A DNA stretch of 64,000 nt. Origin: Affinundibacterium macrobrachii (GTDB taxonomy: Bacteria > Pseudomonadota > Gammaproteobacteria > Burkholderiales > Burkholderiaceae_D). Below, one piece after another: positions 31,219 to 40,742 of the stretch. Made by a program: the position numbers and the translations under genes. Every line of letters starts with the position of its first letter. The first letter of the stretch is position 1. The stretch lies in contig NZ_BMYT01000001.1 in assembly GCF_014652415.1 (NCBI RefSeq), forward strand, positions 863,352 through 927,351. The letters are read 5' to 3'. The notes beneath the pieces are model-generated. The model ran no database searches and was not told where the DNA came from. It was given only the letters and a program-made list of their open reading frames with translations.

Positions 31219-31630
31219 TTTTGTTGTCTCCATGTAGATACTTAAATCAATCCAAAACGAACGTACGTACTAATTTCATTTGTTAAAATATGACATTGAT
31301 CTTTGCCCTTGTATAGGATCGAAGTGAAGTTTATAAAGCATGTCGTAAATTTTACATACATAAATTATTAGCTTTTAAACTCACTCTACACATCACAAAA
31401 TTCCCTATTTTTCTCTATGAAAAATAGGGAATTTCATATCGAGATCAGCATCGCCGCAAATACAATTCCCCAGCAATTTTGGTTCTATTTTTTCGAGTAC
31501 ATATTCTAATTTTCAGTGTCGTTTAATTGCACCTTGCACACCCCATTTTGAATTCAATGGCATATAGTGAAGCTCTCAAAAAGCACAAGCGTTCGTTTAG
31601 CAACAATCCAATAATTAGTCAGGAGACAAA
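31219..31630. other. Divergent promoter region, porin / SGNH lipoprotein
   Basis: About 410 AT-rich bases that must hold both promoters. I find no open frame. The one clear structure is the perfect hairpin at 31398-31434. Confidence 0.5.
31398..31434. promoter_or_regulatory. Perfect 16-bp-stem hairpin in a divergent promoter region
   Basis: Arms AAATTCCCTATTTTTC (31398-31413) and its exact complement (31419-31434) enclose a 5-nt loop TCTAT. Both neighbouring genes are transcribed away from it, so it is not a normal gene-end terminator. It could be an operator, a structured 5' leader or the end of a small RNA. Confidence 0.55.
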
Positions 31631-32869
31631 ATGCGTCATTTAAAATATTCACTCACTCTTATAGCTGCGGCAGTTCTCGCTGGATGCGGTGGCAGCGGCG
31701 GTAGCGGCGCAACTGATCCTGCACCAAAAATCAAATTTACTTCACAAGTCACATTTGGCGATAGCTTAAGTGATGTTGGTTCTTACAAGGTTGGCACAGT
31801 AGCAGCACTGGGCGGTGGTAAATACACCATCAATAGCGCTACTGCGAAAAACTGGACAGAAATCGTTGCCGCAGATCTTGGCCTACCAGCGCCATGTGCA
31901 GCACAAACAGGTCTAGAAGGCCTCGCATCGCAAGGATTTAATGTGCCAGTAAAAAATAACGCTGGTTGCACAGGCTATGCACAAGGTGGTGCTCGCGTTA
32001 CGAATCCAGTTGGGCCTGGTAACAAGTTATTGGGCGGCAACAATGCCATTTTGGGGCAAATGACAGTACCTGTTGTCAAACAAATCCAAAATCATTTAGA
32101 TGCGAATGGCGGTAAGTTTTCAGGAACAGAAATCGTCTTCGTCAGCGGTGGTCCTAACGATGGCTTTATTCAAGCTAGCACTTTGTCCGCAGCAGCGACA
32201 GCAGCGGCAACAGCGGCAGTAACAGCCGCAGTGCCTGGCCAGATTCAAAAAGATATCGCAAGTGGCGTATGTAAGCCAACAGACGCGCAAGCAAGTAACT
32301 GTATCGCCGCAGCAGTCGCAACCTTGACACCAACTGTGGGCGCAAGCGCTGGTGCCGCATACGCAAAAGCCAATGCACAGACTTATGTCGACGCGATGGG
32401 CACAGCTGGCACTGAACTGGCTAGCTATGTCAACAATATGATTCTGGCAAAAGGCGCGAAGTATGTCGTCGTGGTCAATATGCCAGATTTGAGCAAGACG
32501 CCTGATGCATTGAAACAATCTGCGGATACACAAACTTTGTTGAATGGTATGACAGTCACATTCAATGCGCGTTTATTAGCTGGCTTGGCTGGCAATGACA
32601 ATGTTTTGTTCATTGATTTGTTCACACGCTTCCGTGATCACGCTGCAAATCCAAGTGCATACGGAATCAGCAATGTAACGACACCCGCTTGCGATTTGAC
32701 ACCAGCAAAAAATCCTTTGGGCTCCTCCTTGGTTTGCAGTGTTAATAACTTGATCGCTGGCGATACAAGCAAATACTACTTTGCAGACAATGTACATCCA
32801 ACTCCACTTGGACAATCTCTATTCGCAAGCTATATTTCAGAAGAATTAGCAAAGCGCAAATGGAAATAA
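31631..32869 (+). CDS. SGNH/GDSL hydrolase lipoprotein
   Basis: Envelope-anchored esterase or lipase-like hydrolase. The signal ends in lipobox LAGC (C19) followed by a Gly/Ser linker. The catalytic blocks are present: FGDSLSDVG with the nucleophile Ser45, SGGPNDGF (block III) and DNVHPTPLG with the Asp-His pair (block V). An Ala/Thr-rich insertion lies at about residues 180-260 (SAAATAAATAAVTAAV). In 412 aa there is no autotransporter barrel, so it is a free lipoprotein. Ribosome site AGGAGA is strong. It is divergent from the porin gene. Substrate unknown. Confidence 0.9.
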   Translation: MRHLKYSLTLIAAAVLAGCGGSGGSGATDPAPKIKFTSQVTFGDSLSDVGSYKVGTVAALGGGKYTINSATAKNWTEIVAADLGLPAPCAAQTGLEGLASQGFNVPVKNNAGCTGYAQGGARVTNPVGPGNKLLGGNNAILGQMTVPVVKQIQNHLDANGGKFSGTEIVFVSGGPNDGFIQASTLSAAATAAATAAVTAAVPGQIQKDIASGVCKPTDAQASNCIAAAVATLTPTVGASAGAAYAKANAQTYVDAMGTAGTELASYVNNMILAKGAKYVVVVNMPDLSKTPDALKQSADTQTLLNGMTVTFNARLLAGLAGNDNVLFIDLFTRFRDHAANPSAYGISNVTTPACDLTPAKNPLGSSLVCSVNNLIAGDTSKYYFADNVHPTPLGQSLFASYISEELAKRKWK

Positions 32870-32896
32870 TCACGAGCTAAAGTTATTTGCATCGAC

Positions 32897-32927
32897 AAAA
32901 AACGGGAAGTTTACTTCCCGTTTTTTT
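32897..32927. terminator. Bidirectional terminator, lipoprotein / bufferin operon
   Basis: Stem AAAAAACGGGAAGT / ACTTCCCGTTTTTT with a 2-nt loop, between the convergent lipoprotein gene and the end of the bufferin operon. Confidence 0.92.
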
Positions 32928-32963
32928 ATGTCAATTAATTCGCTCGATGACACCCAAGATCCA

Positions 32964-33437
32964 TCAAAAATTTCGACCTTGGTTCACCTGCCCTAACCAA
33001 TGATCAAGACTCCATTTACCCGCGCCAAATACGATCACCAACATTAATAACACAGCCCAATAAAAATGATCATTGAGCCCGGCAGGACACTCTAGTTCCC
33101 ATAGAATTGGATAAGAAACAACTGCCATTAAATTTACGAATAAAAGTGCAAGAGCGGACAAACTTGAGAACAAACCCAGGATTAGTAAAATCGCAAATAG
33201 TAATTCAGCACCGGTTCCTAAATACGCAGCTAATTCCGGTGACAAAAATGGTACTTGGTATTCATCTTGAAAAAGTGAGATCGTCGATGGCCAATCACGC
33301 AGTTTATTCAACGCCGATTTCAAAAACTGCCAAGCAATAAATCCACGCAGTACAAAACCAATTACGTCGCTAGCATATCGATGCAGCAAGACATCGCAGC
33401 GCATCAATAATTGATGCAAATGAAGAAAGTGATTCAT
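32964..33437 (-). CDS. bufD: DoxX family membrane protein of the bufferin operon (BufD-like)
   Basis: Inner-membrane protein of 157 aa with about four helices (roughly residues 24-41, 70-90, 93-112, 128-145). Motifs FVLRGFIAWQFLKSALNKLRDW and GTGAELLFAILLILGLFSSLSAL are typical of DoxX proteins. As the last gene of the run bufA-bufB-bufC-DoxX it corresponds to BufD; the exact role is not settled, possibly redox or export support for the modified peptide. ATG 33437 is preferred over a TTG 15 bases upstream. It ends before a strong terminator. Confidence 0.88.
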   Translation of the reverse strand: MNHFLHLHQLLMRCDVLLHRYASDVIGFVLRGFIAWQFLKSALNKLRDWPSTISLFQDEYQVPFLSPELAAYLGTGAELLFAILLILGLFSSLSALALLFVNLMAVVSYPILWELECPAGLNDHFYWAVLLMLVIVFGAGKWSLDHWLGQVNQGRNF

Positions 33438-33520
33438 AGAGGTCCAAAACAATCAAATGAGATTGCATTAGTCGAATTGGAACTAGGTGTTCTTACATGT
33501 CGCTTACATTTTGCTTCTAT

Positions 33521-34306
33521 TTAAATTTGATAAAAACTACTGAACGCGCCAGCGCTAAACCACTTCGATAGGGCTGTTGCTATATCAAATTCTGCGTCTA
33601 TCGCCAGCGCAGCATCCAATGCAGCTTCGAGCTTGCAGCCTTGATTTAAACTAGATAGCGCAACATATTCCGCGTGCGTCAATGCAAGCACATCGACTTT
33701 CCATTCTGCGCGACTGACTAAAGCGAAACTTGCTTGCTCCGTTGTGATTTGAAATTGTATTCCAGGCGCTTCGATCGACGCATCCATGTGCGCTAGGTAA
33801 ATCTGAACGGCAGCGTCATTGACGTGGAATAAACTTGCGGCAGGATGAAAACGCAAACTAAATTCGCTTGCACTTTGCCCGCAGGTATTCAAAAACTCAG
33901 CCAAGCTGATAATCTCGGCATCGGCGCAATAATAAGCTTGATGCACTAGCCATTCTAGTTGCGCAACCGAAGAGAAATAAGGGAATGCTTTAACGCTAGG
34001 TTCTTGCTCTAAAAATTCTGGAAAATGTTGACCAAACTGATTTAAATCGCCCGCTAAAGATGGGAATTGCTGACCATACAGAATCGCCAACTGATCAAAA
34101 AAATGACTCCCCACCAATTGATCTATCACCGGATACGCATTGCGCAGGGAGTTACTCCAAATCGCTTGTAAATTTCCACGATAAATACGAGCACGCTCAG
34201 TCAATAACTCGCCATCACCAACAAATAAAGTCGATGGCACATCAAGCTGATCAGCCAATAACATAGCTGCAAAACGCGTCTGTGTAACCTCTAAAAATCT
34301 ACTCAT
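33521..34306 (-). CDS. bufC: BufC/HvfC family partner protein of the MNIO enzyme
   Basis: A 261-aa cytoplasmic protein formerly grouped as DUF2063 (putative DNA-binding). It has the N-terminal helical domain ([55 protein letters not shown], about 12-66) and a C-terminal part ([11 protein letters not shown] ... [24 protein letters not shown]). HvfC/BufC proteins bind the precursor peptide and present it to the MNIO enzyme. The start overlaps the bufB stop by eight bases, giving translational coupling. Confidence 0.9.
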   Translation of the reverse strand: MSRFLEVTQTRFAAMLLADQLDVPSTLFVGDGELLTERARIYRGNLQAIWSNSLRNAYPVIDQLVGSHFFDQLAILYGQQFPSLAGDLNQFGQHFPEFLEQEPSVKAFPYFSSVAQLEWLVHQAYYCADAEIISLAEFLNTCGQSASEFSLRFHPAASLFHVNDAAVQIYLAHMDASIEAPGIQFQITTEQASFALVSRAEWKVDVLALTHAEYVALSSLNQGCKLEAALDAALAIDAEFDIATALSKWFSAGAFSSFYQI

Positions 34307-35138
34307 GTGACACGCAAACGGGCTGGCGGAAGGTATCTATTTTATTCGCATCATTCAATAGAACGGACAAGCTTGGTATTTGCGTATCCCACTCTATCAA
34401 TGTTGGGATATTTGGACTAATACTTGAACATAGCTCTCGATATAAATCCCAAACTGGCTCGGCGACGCAGCTACCATGATCATCAATCACGCTGTGCGAT
34501 AATTTTGTATGCCCTGCCAAATGAACTTCACCAATAATATTTTCTGGCAGTTTCGCGAACGCAGCAATTGCTTGTCGCGCATGCTCTTGATGATTACATT
34601 GATTGACATAAAGATTGTTCACATCCAACAAAATCCCACATCCGGTGCGCTGACTCAAAGCAATCAAAAATTCAGCCTCGGACATTGCATCGTCGACATA
34701 TCGCAAATAAGTAGAGACGTTTTCTACCAGTATTTGACGCTGCAAAAAGTTCTGCATATAGTCAACCCGCTCACTCACTAAGTTCAAAGCCTGCTCTGAC
34801 AACGTAAGTGGCAGCAAATCATTCAAATATCTGCCAGCGATACTACCCCAACACAAGTGTTCCGACACTAATGCTGGCAGCACTCGATTTACTAAATTTT
34901 TTAGTTTTTTTAAGTGGGATTCTTGGGCTCCATGCACCGAACCCAAGCCCAAACCAACACCATGCAAACTGATCGGATAGCGTTGCGCTAACTGATCCAA
35001 TACAAATAAATCAAAGCCACCCTCACCGAAATAATTTTCCGAGTGAACTTCCAACCAATCGATATTCACTGCAGAACTTAAAAAATCTCGATAATGTGGC
35101 GTGCGCAAGCCTACACCGTTACCAGATAGCTTAGTCAT
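34299..35138 (-). CDS. bufB: BufB, MNIO family bufferin maturase (DUF692)
   Basis: Multinuclear non-heme iron oxidase that modifies cysteines of the bufferin precursor using oxygen. The 279-aa TIM barrel shows the family pattern: [27 protein letters not shown] (metal-binding Glu/His region), [53 protein letters not shown] and [31 protein letters not shown], together supplying the His, Asp and Glu ligands for the iron cluster. It lies 29 bases after bufA and overlaps bufC. The family assignment is strong; the modification of this particular peptide is inferred. Confidence 0.94.
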   Translation of the reverse strand: MTKLSGNGVGLRTPHYRDFLSSAVNIDWLEVHSENYFGEGGFDLFVLDQLAQRYPISLHGVGLGLGSVHGAQESHLKKLKNLVNRVLPALVSEHLCWGSIAGRYLNDLLPLTLSEQALNLVSERVDYMQNFLQRQILVENVSTYLRYVDDAMSEAEFLIALSQRTGCGILLDVNNLYVNQCNHQEHARQAIAAFAKLPENIIGEVHLAGHTKLSHSVIDDHGSCVAEPVWDLYRELCSSISPNIPTLIEWDTQIPSLSVLLNDANKIDTFRQPVCVSHE

Positions 35139-35167
35139 AGGCTTGCCGTCAAAAATTTCAGAATCAA

Positions 35168-35440
35168 TTAAGACTTTGGTGCTTCTAATTTTCCACCCAT
35201 TTTTTCACATGTCCCCGCTGGTACTTTCTTCCATTCATTTGGATCCATGTCTTTTTTAGCTTGGCCTGCACAAGAATGACTACCGCTCTTGGTTGCGCAA
35301 TCATTTTGGCCAGCTTTCGCGATTCCATAACATTTTTCAGTTTTGGCTGGTGCATCCATCTTCTTCGCATCTTGTGCCATCACAGCTGCCGAACCCATCA
35401 AACCCGCTAATGCAACTGCGATCATCGCTTTATTACTCAT
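35168..35440 (-). CDS. bufA: BufA, exported bufferin precursor peptide (DUF2282)
   Basis: Precursor of a copper-buffering RiPP of the bufferin type. The 90-aa product has a Sec signal ([23 protein letters not shown], cut near residue 22) and a Lys-rich core with four cysteines at 37, 48, 57 and 78: [33 protein letters not shown] and [11 protein letters not shown]. This is the DUF2282 signature. In described bufferins, cysteines are converted by the MNIO enzyme to sulfur-containing heterocycles before export and the product binds copper in the periplasm. ATG 35440 follows GGAG; a TTG upstream is not needed. First gene of the operon. Confidence 0.93.
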   Translation of the reverse strand: MSNKAMIAVALAGLMGSAAVMAQDAKKMDAPAKTEKCYGIAKAGQNDCATKSGSHSCAGQAKKDMDPNEWKKVPAGTCEKMGGKLEAPKS

Positions 35441-35680
35441 TATCTTCTCCAATCAATTCATAAAAGTTAAAACTAAATTCAACTCATCTCAAATTATTTA
35501 AGACAAGCAACCCAACTACCAACAGTAGTCGATTGAAACTTTGCTTCCTTACACACAGGTATATAAATTTCCGCGCATTTTGATTCTGCCTCGTTTCAAA
35601 TGGTGAGTAAAGAGTAAAGGACCGACCTGAAAATAGTGTATCCTGCCAATTTTTATTGGCTGAATTCAGATTGGAACATC

Positions 35681-35899
35681 ATGCAAGAAATTTCCTTCGC
35701 CGTGAATGGTGGATATGTCGAGTTAAATCAATTACTCAAGTTGGTAGGTTTGTGTGACAGTGGAGGCGCTGGCAAAGTCATCGTTGCCAGCGGAGACGTT
35801 ACAGTCGATGGAAAACAAGAGTTAAGAAAGACAGCAAAAATCCGTCCGGGGCAAGAAGTATGTCTAGGCGATATCAAAATTCGTGTTACAGCTGAATGA
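35681..35899 (+). CDS. S4-domain RNA-binding protein (YbcJ-like)
   Basis: A 72-aa single S4 domain: LNQLLKLVGLCDSGGAGKVIVASGDVTVDGKQELRKTAKIRPGQEVCLGDIKIRV. The pattern SGGAGK-I--G-V-VDG--E-R---K---G is that of the YbcJ family, which binds RNA; the target is unknown. ATG 35681 (MQEISFAVNG) has GGAACATC upstream and fits the family length of about 70 aa. The gene is divergent from the bufferin operon and shares its upstream region of about 240 bases. Confidence 0.88.
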   Translation: MQEISFAVNGGYVELNQLLKLVGLCDSGGAGKVIVASGDVTVDGKQELRKTAKIRPGQEVCLGDIKIRVTAE

Positions 35900-35958
35900 A
35901 TTGTCGAAGTAAAAAACTAGCAACTCAAATTTAAACCTGTAACAAGGTACTCAAGAAA

Positions 35959-36396
35959 TCAGGCAAGCTCAGCGTTTGCCTTTTCTGTATCAACAATCGC
36001 TATTTGATTTGCGATCATAAATTGCGCAAGCATATTGTCCATGGTATCTACATGATGCTCGAACCACAAAGGCAACTCTTCTGCCAGGCTTTGTCCTAAA
36101 TCATGTTCACCACCAGCATAGCGACGACGCACCTCTTGCATGACCTGCAACACCGCGTCATGCTCACCTTGATGACAGCCTGCCGGTGGAAATGCAAAAT
36201 CGCGCATCCATTTATTCTCTTGTTCAAAATGTTCAATCGAATGTGCGATTAAGGCATCTAATCGATCAAGATACGGTATTTCAGACTCACTCAAAGACAG
36301 CGCGCCACACAGCGCAACAAACTCTTGATGTGTTTCATCCATAACATCATGTTTCAAACTCAAGCGATCAGACCATGCCCAATTTTGCTTCGACAT
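35959..36396 (-). CDS. Bacteriohemerythrin
   Basis: A 145-aa cytoplasmic four-helix protein that binds oxygen at a di-iron site. Ligand residues are visible in order: H23 (DETHQEF), H56 and E60 (HFEQE), H75 and H79 (CHQGEH), H114 or H115 and D120 (WFEHHVDTMD). It starts MSKQNWAWSDRLSLKHDVMDETH, the usual W-x(5)-G/K pattern. Ribosome site AAGGAATAAGT is good. It may deliver or sense oxygen, but no chemotaxis or oxidase partner is adjacent. Confidence 0.92.
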   Translation of the reverse strand: MSKQNWAWSDRLSLKHDVMDETHQEFVALCGALSLSESEIPYLDRLDALIAHSIEHFEQENKWMRDFAFPPAGCHQGEHDAVLQVMQEVRRRYAGGEHDLGQSLAEELPLWFEHHVDTMDNMLAQFMIANQIAIVDTEKANAELA

Positions 36397-36576
36397 ACTT
36401 ATTCCTTATTCTTTATTTCTTATTCTTTAAATCGATTCATCATAGCGATTAAATCAAATTCTTCGTGTTTCATTTTTGCTGCGATTCCAAGTTGGGCATT
36501 ATTATCCCGCAAACAGTAAAAATGCGCTTGAAGTAAAACAAGCCAATAACGCCTTCATCAATTCAAAAGTACAAAT

Positions 36577-36602
36577 AAAAACAGCGCTAGAAAGCGCTGT
36601 TT
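36577..36602 (-). terminator. Terminator of the YjfB gene
   Basis: Stem AAACAGCGCT / AGCGCTGTTT (36579-36588, 36593-36602) with an A-run on the left that gives a T-run on the minus strand. Confidence 0.75.
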
Positions 36603-36692
36603 AAAACCTATTTGGCATTGAAAACTGACAGACAAATTCGCTAAGAAACTTCTTACTCACAGCGACTATGCTTATTCAGCTTCAAATTCAGA

Positions 36693-36896
36693 TTAAGCTG
36701 TCGTATTAATATTACGACCTAAATTTGGTGGCAGATTTGGTACGTTTGCGTTTGAATTAGGGATAGCCTCGATCAAAGCAGTCGCACTCTCTTCGCTGAC
36801 ATCAAGCGCTTTTTTCAACACAGCAATGCTAACTTCTTGTCGTACACCGACATCAGCAATTGTGGTTGCAGATCTTGCAATTCCGGACACGTCCAT
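36693..36896 (-). CDS. YjfB family putative motility protein
   Basis: A 67-aa protein matching the short YjfB family: MDVSGIARSATTIADVGVRQEVSIAVLKKALDVSEESATALIEAIP, followed by an Asn/Pro-rich tail. Members are often found with flagellar genes but the function is not known. No flagellar gene is adjacent here, though a FliL-like gene lies at 49709-50155. It has AAGGAGAATTGTC before the ATG and its own terminator. Confidence 0.85.
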   Translation of the reverse strand: MDVSGIARSATTIADVGVRQEVSIAVLKKALDVSEESATALIEAIPNSNANVPNLPPNLGRNINTTA

Positions 36897-37026
36897 GACA
36901 ATTCTCCTTATCTACAAGCCTGATAACGGACAAAAACACCAAATACTTTAGGCCTTTAAAAAAATATTTGCGTAAATTGGTTCAATAAAGATGAAATTGA
37001 TAGGAGCCGTGAAGCACATCACCAAC

Positions 37027-37569
37027 TTATTGCAATTTTTTCCAATCACACGCCAGATTCCCAGCTGATAATTCTTGCAATATCCAATCTAATATGAATT
37101 GAGGAGAATTTAAATCCAACCACATCAATCGTTCAGGGCAAGCAATAGGCCTAGCGATATCAGAGGCCACGGCAATAACATGATCATCATTCGGATATAT
37201 CGCAGGCTTACCTAAAGAAGGTCGATACACCTCGACTTTTTTCAAATTGGCCCACTTATAACCCTCAACCAAGGTGAGATCAGCGGGTTCAAGTTGTAGC
37301 AATAATTCGCCCAAACTAGGTTCTGGTGTTGATCGTAATTCTTTTACAATGGCATATCGATAAGGCGATGCCAACAAAACTTGCCCGGCACCAGCGGTAC
37401 GCAATCTTGCACTATCTTTATGCATGGGCTCTAGACTAACATCGTGATGACTATGCTTGACGACATTAATCAGTTTGCCTGACTGCGACAACTGTTTCAC
37501 CAAATATTCAAGCAGGCTTGTCTTGCCACTCCCTGACCACCCTACTACACCCAAAATAGCTGCATGCAT
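37027..37569 (-). CDS. mobB: MobB, molybdopterin-guanine dinucleotide biosynthesis adaptor
   Basis: P-loop GTPase that assists MobA in attaching GMP to molybdopterin. The 180-aa protein has Walker [49 protein letters not shown] (the MobB signature with HHD), [19 protein letters not shown] and the IAVASD segment. I use ATG 37569 ([10 protein letters not shown]); an in-frame ATG at 37581 is also possible, and neither has a clear ribosome site. No mobA or moa gene is visible in the window. A perfect hairpin lies just upstream, between ppc and this gene. Confidence 0.9.
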   Translation of the reverse strand: MHAAILGVVGWSGSGKTSLLEYLVKQLSQSGKLINVVKHSHHDVSLEPMHKDSARLRTAGAGQVLLASPYRYAIVKELRSTPEPSLGELLLQLEPADLTLVEGYKWANLKKVEVYRPSLGKPAIYPNDDHVIAVASDIARPIACPERLMWLDLNSPQFILDWILQELSAGNLACDWKKLQ

Positions 37570-37589
37570 GATGAAACCCATCAACAGAA

Positions 37590-37621
37590 AGGGGGAAAGT
37601 ATACCGAAATACTTTCCCCCT
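37590..37621 (-). terminator. Perfect 13-bp hairpin between ppc and mobB
   Basis: Arms AGGGGGAAAGTAT / ATACTTTCCCCCT (37590-37602 and 37609-37621) with loop ACCGAA. It is followed on the minus strand by only a short T-run (CCCCCTTTCTG). It may end ppc or structure the mobB leader, being only 20 bases from the mobB start. Confidence 0.5.
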
Positions 37622-37679
37622 CATCAGATTGCCCTCTTATTTCAAATCAAGATTTAAAATAAATCAACGACCTATTTAC

Positions 37680-40436
37680 TTATCCACTATTCCGTAAGCC
37701 CGCCGCAATACCATTAATCGACAAATGAATCCCACGACGCACGCGTTCATCTTCGTCGCCTTGACGATAGCGCTTCAAGAGTTCAACCTGCACGTGATTT
37801 AAAGGCGATAAATACGGGAAACGATTGACGATAGAACGCTTGAGCAATGGGTTATCCGACAATAAATCTTCACGACCTGAAATCTGCTTCAAAACAGCAA
37901 TTGTCAAAGCATGCTCGGCTTCTAAGCGCGGGAAAATGCGATTACGTAATTCCTCATCTTTCACCAACTGCGCATAACGACTCGCAATTCCGATATCGCT
38001 CTTTGCCAACACCATTTCCATATTCGACAATACAGTCGAGAAGAACGACCAATCTTTAAACATCGCTTGCAGAGTCTGCAAACCATGACTTGGATTCGCC
38101 TCTAAATACTGCTTCACCGCACTACCAAAACCAAACCAGCCCGGCAGCATCAAACGACATTGTGACCAACTAAACACCCAAGGAATCGCGCGCAAATCTT
38201 CAATCGCGGTCGATTTCTTACGCGACGCAGGGCGACTGCCAATATTCAAACCAGCAATTTCTGAAATCACGGTCGATTCCCAGAAATACTGTTCAAAACC
38301 TTCAGTCTCGTACACCATATCGCGGTACGCTTTAAACGCGTTTTTGGACAAGGCTTCCATGGTTTTGAGGAACTCTGGACGCGGTGCAAATTCCGTGTGC
38401 GAAAGCAAACTCGCTTCCATCGTTGCGGCTGCCAAGACTTCTAAATTACGACGCCCTACTTCGGGATTCGCATATTTTGCGGTGATAACTTCACCTTGCT
38501 CAGTCAAACGAATTTGGCCTTGCACCGCTCCCGCAGGTTGCGCCAAAATCGCTTGATAGCTTGGACCACCACCGCGACCAACGGAACCACCACGACCGTG
38601 GAATAAGCGCAGGCGCACTTGATGCTTAGCGAAGACTTCGACCAAATCAATCTCGGCTTTATACAGTTCCCAACCAGAGGTTAAGAAGCCGCCGTCTTTA
38701 TTACTATCTGAGTAGCCGAGCATGACTTCTTGCGCATTATTTCGACTCGCCAACAAACGTGCATAAGCCGGAATCGCAAACAATCTATCCATCGCTGGCG
38801 CGCTGTTTTGCAAATCACCTATCGTTTCAAACAGCGGAATAATATTCACATCAAGACGCGCTTCGGCTGGATGCAATAAACCAGATTCTTTCAACAGTAA
38901 GGCGAGTTCCAACATATCGGAAACACCGTCGGTTTTCGAGATGATGCAATTCGGCACCGCGCCCTTACCATAACGCTGTTGCGCTGTACAAGCGGCGCGG
39001 TAAATTGCCAGCTCAGATTGAGTTTCTTCGGAATACGTTAAATACGGTGACGCTAATGGGCGCGAAGAACTGATTTCTGCTACCAAGACGTCTATGCGTT
39101 GATCTTCATTCAAAGACAAATAATCGATAGTTGGATTCGCTGCTTTGAGCAACTCTGCCACCACGCGCTCATGTACGTCAGAATTTTGACGCAAGTCTAT
39201 CGGTGCGAGGTAGAAACCAAACACGCGAACCGCACGACGCAGATGACGCAAACGACCACGGGTAATACCGATCGAGCCATTGTCGGATAAAGATTGATGA
39301 ATCACATCGAGATCGGCGACTAATTCTTCTGCGCTAGCATACGCATCGGCGATACCACAAGGTGCGATTACAGGATCAAGTCCCAGCAAGTTTTTAAAGG
39401 TACTTGCCAAGCGCGCATAGACGCCACTGACTGCCAAGCGATAGGGTTCATCCGCACGATGTGGTGAGTGATCGGGAGAACGTTCTGCAAGTGCCACCAA
39501 CTCAGGCGACACTTTCACCAGCAAGGTCGCCATCGACAATTGTGAACCCAGCGTGTGTAATTCTTCCAAATAGAATTTGAAAGCACGCGTCGACTGCATG
39601 GTTAAAGTTTTTTCCAACACACTGGCTGTCACAAACGGATTACCATCACGATCGCCACCGATCCAACTGCCTAAGCGCATGAAGCTAGGCAATTCTATCT
39701 TTTCAAAACGCTTATCTTTACTTGCGAGTAAATCTTCTAAGCCTGCGTATAAGTGCGGCAATTCGCGCAAGAAAGTGTAGTCATAAAAACTCAGGCCATT
39801 TTCGACTTCATCAAGCACGGACAATTTCGACATGCGCAACATACGCGTCTGCCACAAAGTCAATACCGCACGTTGTAAAGCATCTTCATTGGCCCGCGAT
39901 TCTTCTGGTGTCAATTGCATACGGTCACGTTCATCCAATAAACGTGTGATCACCATTTGGCAATTCAAAATACTCTTACGCTGAACTTCGGTCGGATGCG
40001 CGGTCAATACCGGACTGACTTCTGCGGTCTGAAAGAAGTTAGTCAGATTTTCTGCCGCATTCTCACCCGAAAATAAAGTCTCTATCGTATGCGCCAAACT
40101 GCCACGACGCGGCGCCGAGCCAGCAATCAAATGCGCACGTGTGCGGCGAATATGATGCTGATCTTCTGCTAAATTCACCAAGTGAGAAAAATAACTGAAG
40201 GCGCGAATCAAATGCGTAGTCTGATCATTGGTCAGCGTATCTAAGGTATTTTCCAATTCTGCACGCGCCGCCACATCGGCATCGCGACGAAAACGAATGG
40301 AGTTTTGACGTACCGTTTCAATCAGTGAAAAAACTTCTTCACCGTGTTGATTTCGCACCGTGTCACCCAAAATGCGCCCAAGGCGGCGGATGTCTTCACG
40401 GAGGCTCTGGTCTTTATCGTCAGCGATATCGTTCAT
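37680..40436 (-). CDS. ppc: Ppc, phosphoenolpyruvate carboxylase
   Basis: Carboxylates phosphoenolpyruvate to oxaloacetate, refilling the TCA cycle. The 918-aa protein has the full bacterial length and active site: [13 protein letters not shown] (catalytic His), [49 protein letters not shown] (the catalytic Gly-rich loop) and the C-terminal RNSG end that carries the aspartate-inhibition site. It lies downstream of pgi, from which it is separated by two extragenic palindromes. Confidence 0.97.
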   Translation of the reverse strand: MNDIADDKDQSLREDIRRLGRILGDTVRNQHGEEVFSLIETVRQNSIRFRRDADVAARAELENTLDTLTNDQTTHLIRAFSYFSHLVNLAEDQHHIRRTRAHLIAGSAPRRGSLAHTIETLFSGENAAENLTNFFQTAEVSPVLTAHPTEVQRKSILNCQMVITRLLDERDRMQLTPEESRANEDALQRAVLTLWQTRMLRMSKLSVLDEVENGLSFYDYTFLRELPHLYAGLEDLLASKDKRFEKIELPSFMRLGSWIGGDRDGNPFVTASVLEKTLTMQSTRAFKFYLEELHTLGSQLSMATLLVKVSPELVALAERSPDHSPHRADEPYRLAVSGVYARLASTFKNLLGLDPVIAPCGIADAYASAEELVADLDVIHQSLSDNGSIGITRGRLRHLRRAVRVFGFYLAPIDLRQNSDVHERVVAELLKAANPTIDYLSLNEDQRIDVLVAEISSSRPLASPYLTYSEETQSELAIYRAACTAQQRYGKGAVPNCIISKTDGVSDMLELALLLKESGLLHPAEARLDVNIIPLFETIGDLQNSAPAMDRLFAIPAYARLLASRNNAQEVMLGYSDSNKDGGFLTSGWELYKAEIDLVEVFAKHQVRLRLFHGRGGSVGRGGGPSYQAILAQPAGAVQGQIRLTEQGEVITAKYANPEVGRRNLEVLAAATMEASLLSHTEFAPRPEFLKTMEALSKNAFKAYRDMVYETEGFEQYFWESTVISEIAGLNIGSRPASRKKSTAIEDLRAIPWVFSWSQCRLMLPGWFGFGSAVKQYLEANPSHGLQTLQAMFKDWSFFSTVLSNMEMVLAKSDIGIASRYAQLVKDEELRNRIFPRLEAEHALTIAVLKQISGREDLLSDNPLLKRSIVNRFPYLSPLNHVQVELLKRYRQGDEDERVRRGIHLSINGIAAGLRNSG

Positions 40437-40606
40437 GATCAGCTTTAAATGGTTTAGATAATATGGAAAATGATTAGTTTATGCGAAATGGAGCAAATAA
40501 AAAGTCAAAACATCTTAACAAAGCAGATCAGGCTGCGGCGGGTAAATCAGCTTCATTCAATATAAATCAAATGCCTACAATTCATATTGAGGAAAATGGT
40601 TTTTGA

Positions 40607-40684
40607 AGGGCGGGTGCAACCCGCGCCGCCAGCATGTGGGATACCCGAGTACAAAGTTTGGGCGGCGCGGGTTGCACCCGCCCT
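40607..40684. repeat. Extragenic inverted repeat with perfect 24-bp arms
   Basis: Arms at 40607-40630 and 40661-40684 are exact reverse complements (beginning AGGGCGGGTGCAACCCGCG) with a 30-nt loop. Each arm itself contains the smaller palindrome GCGGGT-GCA-ACCCGC. The GC content is far above its AT-rich surroundings. The GGGCGGGTGCAACCCGC core is widespread in proteobacterial genomes as a REP/MITE-like repeat. Confidence 0.88.
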
Positions 40685-40709
40685 ACATTCTGAACCACCC
40701 TCACCCTAG

Positions 40710-40733
40710 CCCTCTCCCGCTTGCGGGAGAGGG
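40710..40733. repeat. REP-like hairpin next to the pgi stop codon
   Basis: CCCTCTCCCGC and its exact complement (11-bp arms, 2-nt loop), preceded by CCCTCACCCTAG. This sequence type is a common extragenic palindrome in proteobacteria. It ends nine bases from the pgi stop codon and may protect or end the edd-eda-pgi message. Confidence 0.8.
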
Positions 40734-40742
40734 AACTTCATC

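Noticed and set aside
31398..31434. Hairpin read as an ordinary terminator
   Set aside because: Both neighbouring genes are transcribed away from it and the T-run is too short on either strand.
32120..32533. Cys-rich minus-strand frame inside the SGNH lipoprotein gene
   Set aside because: It is the antisense shadow of the Ala/Thr-rich segment (GCA repeats read as TGC), not a real gene.
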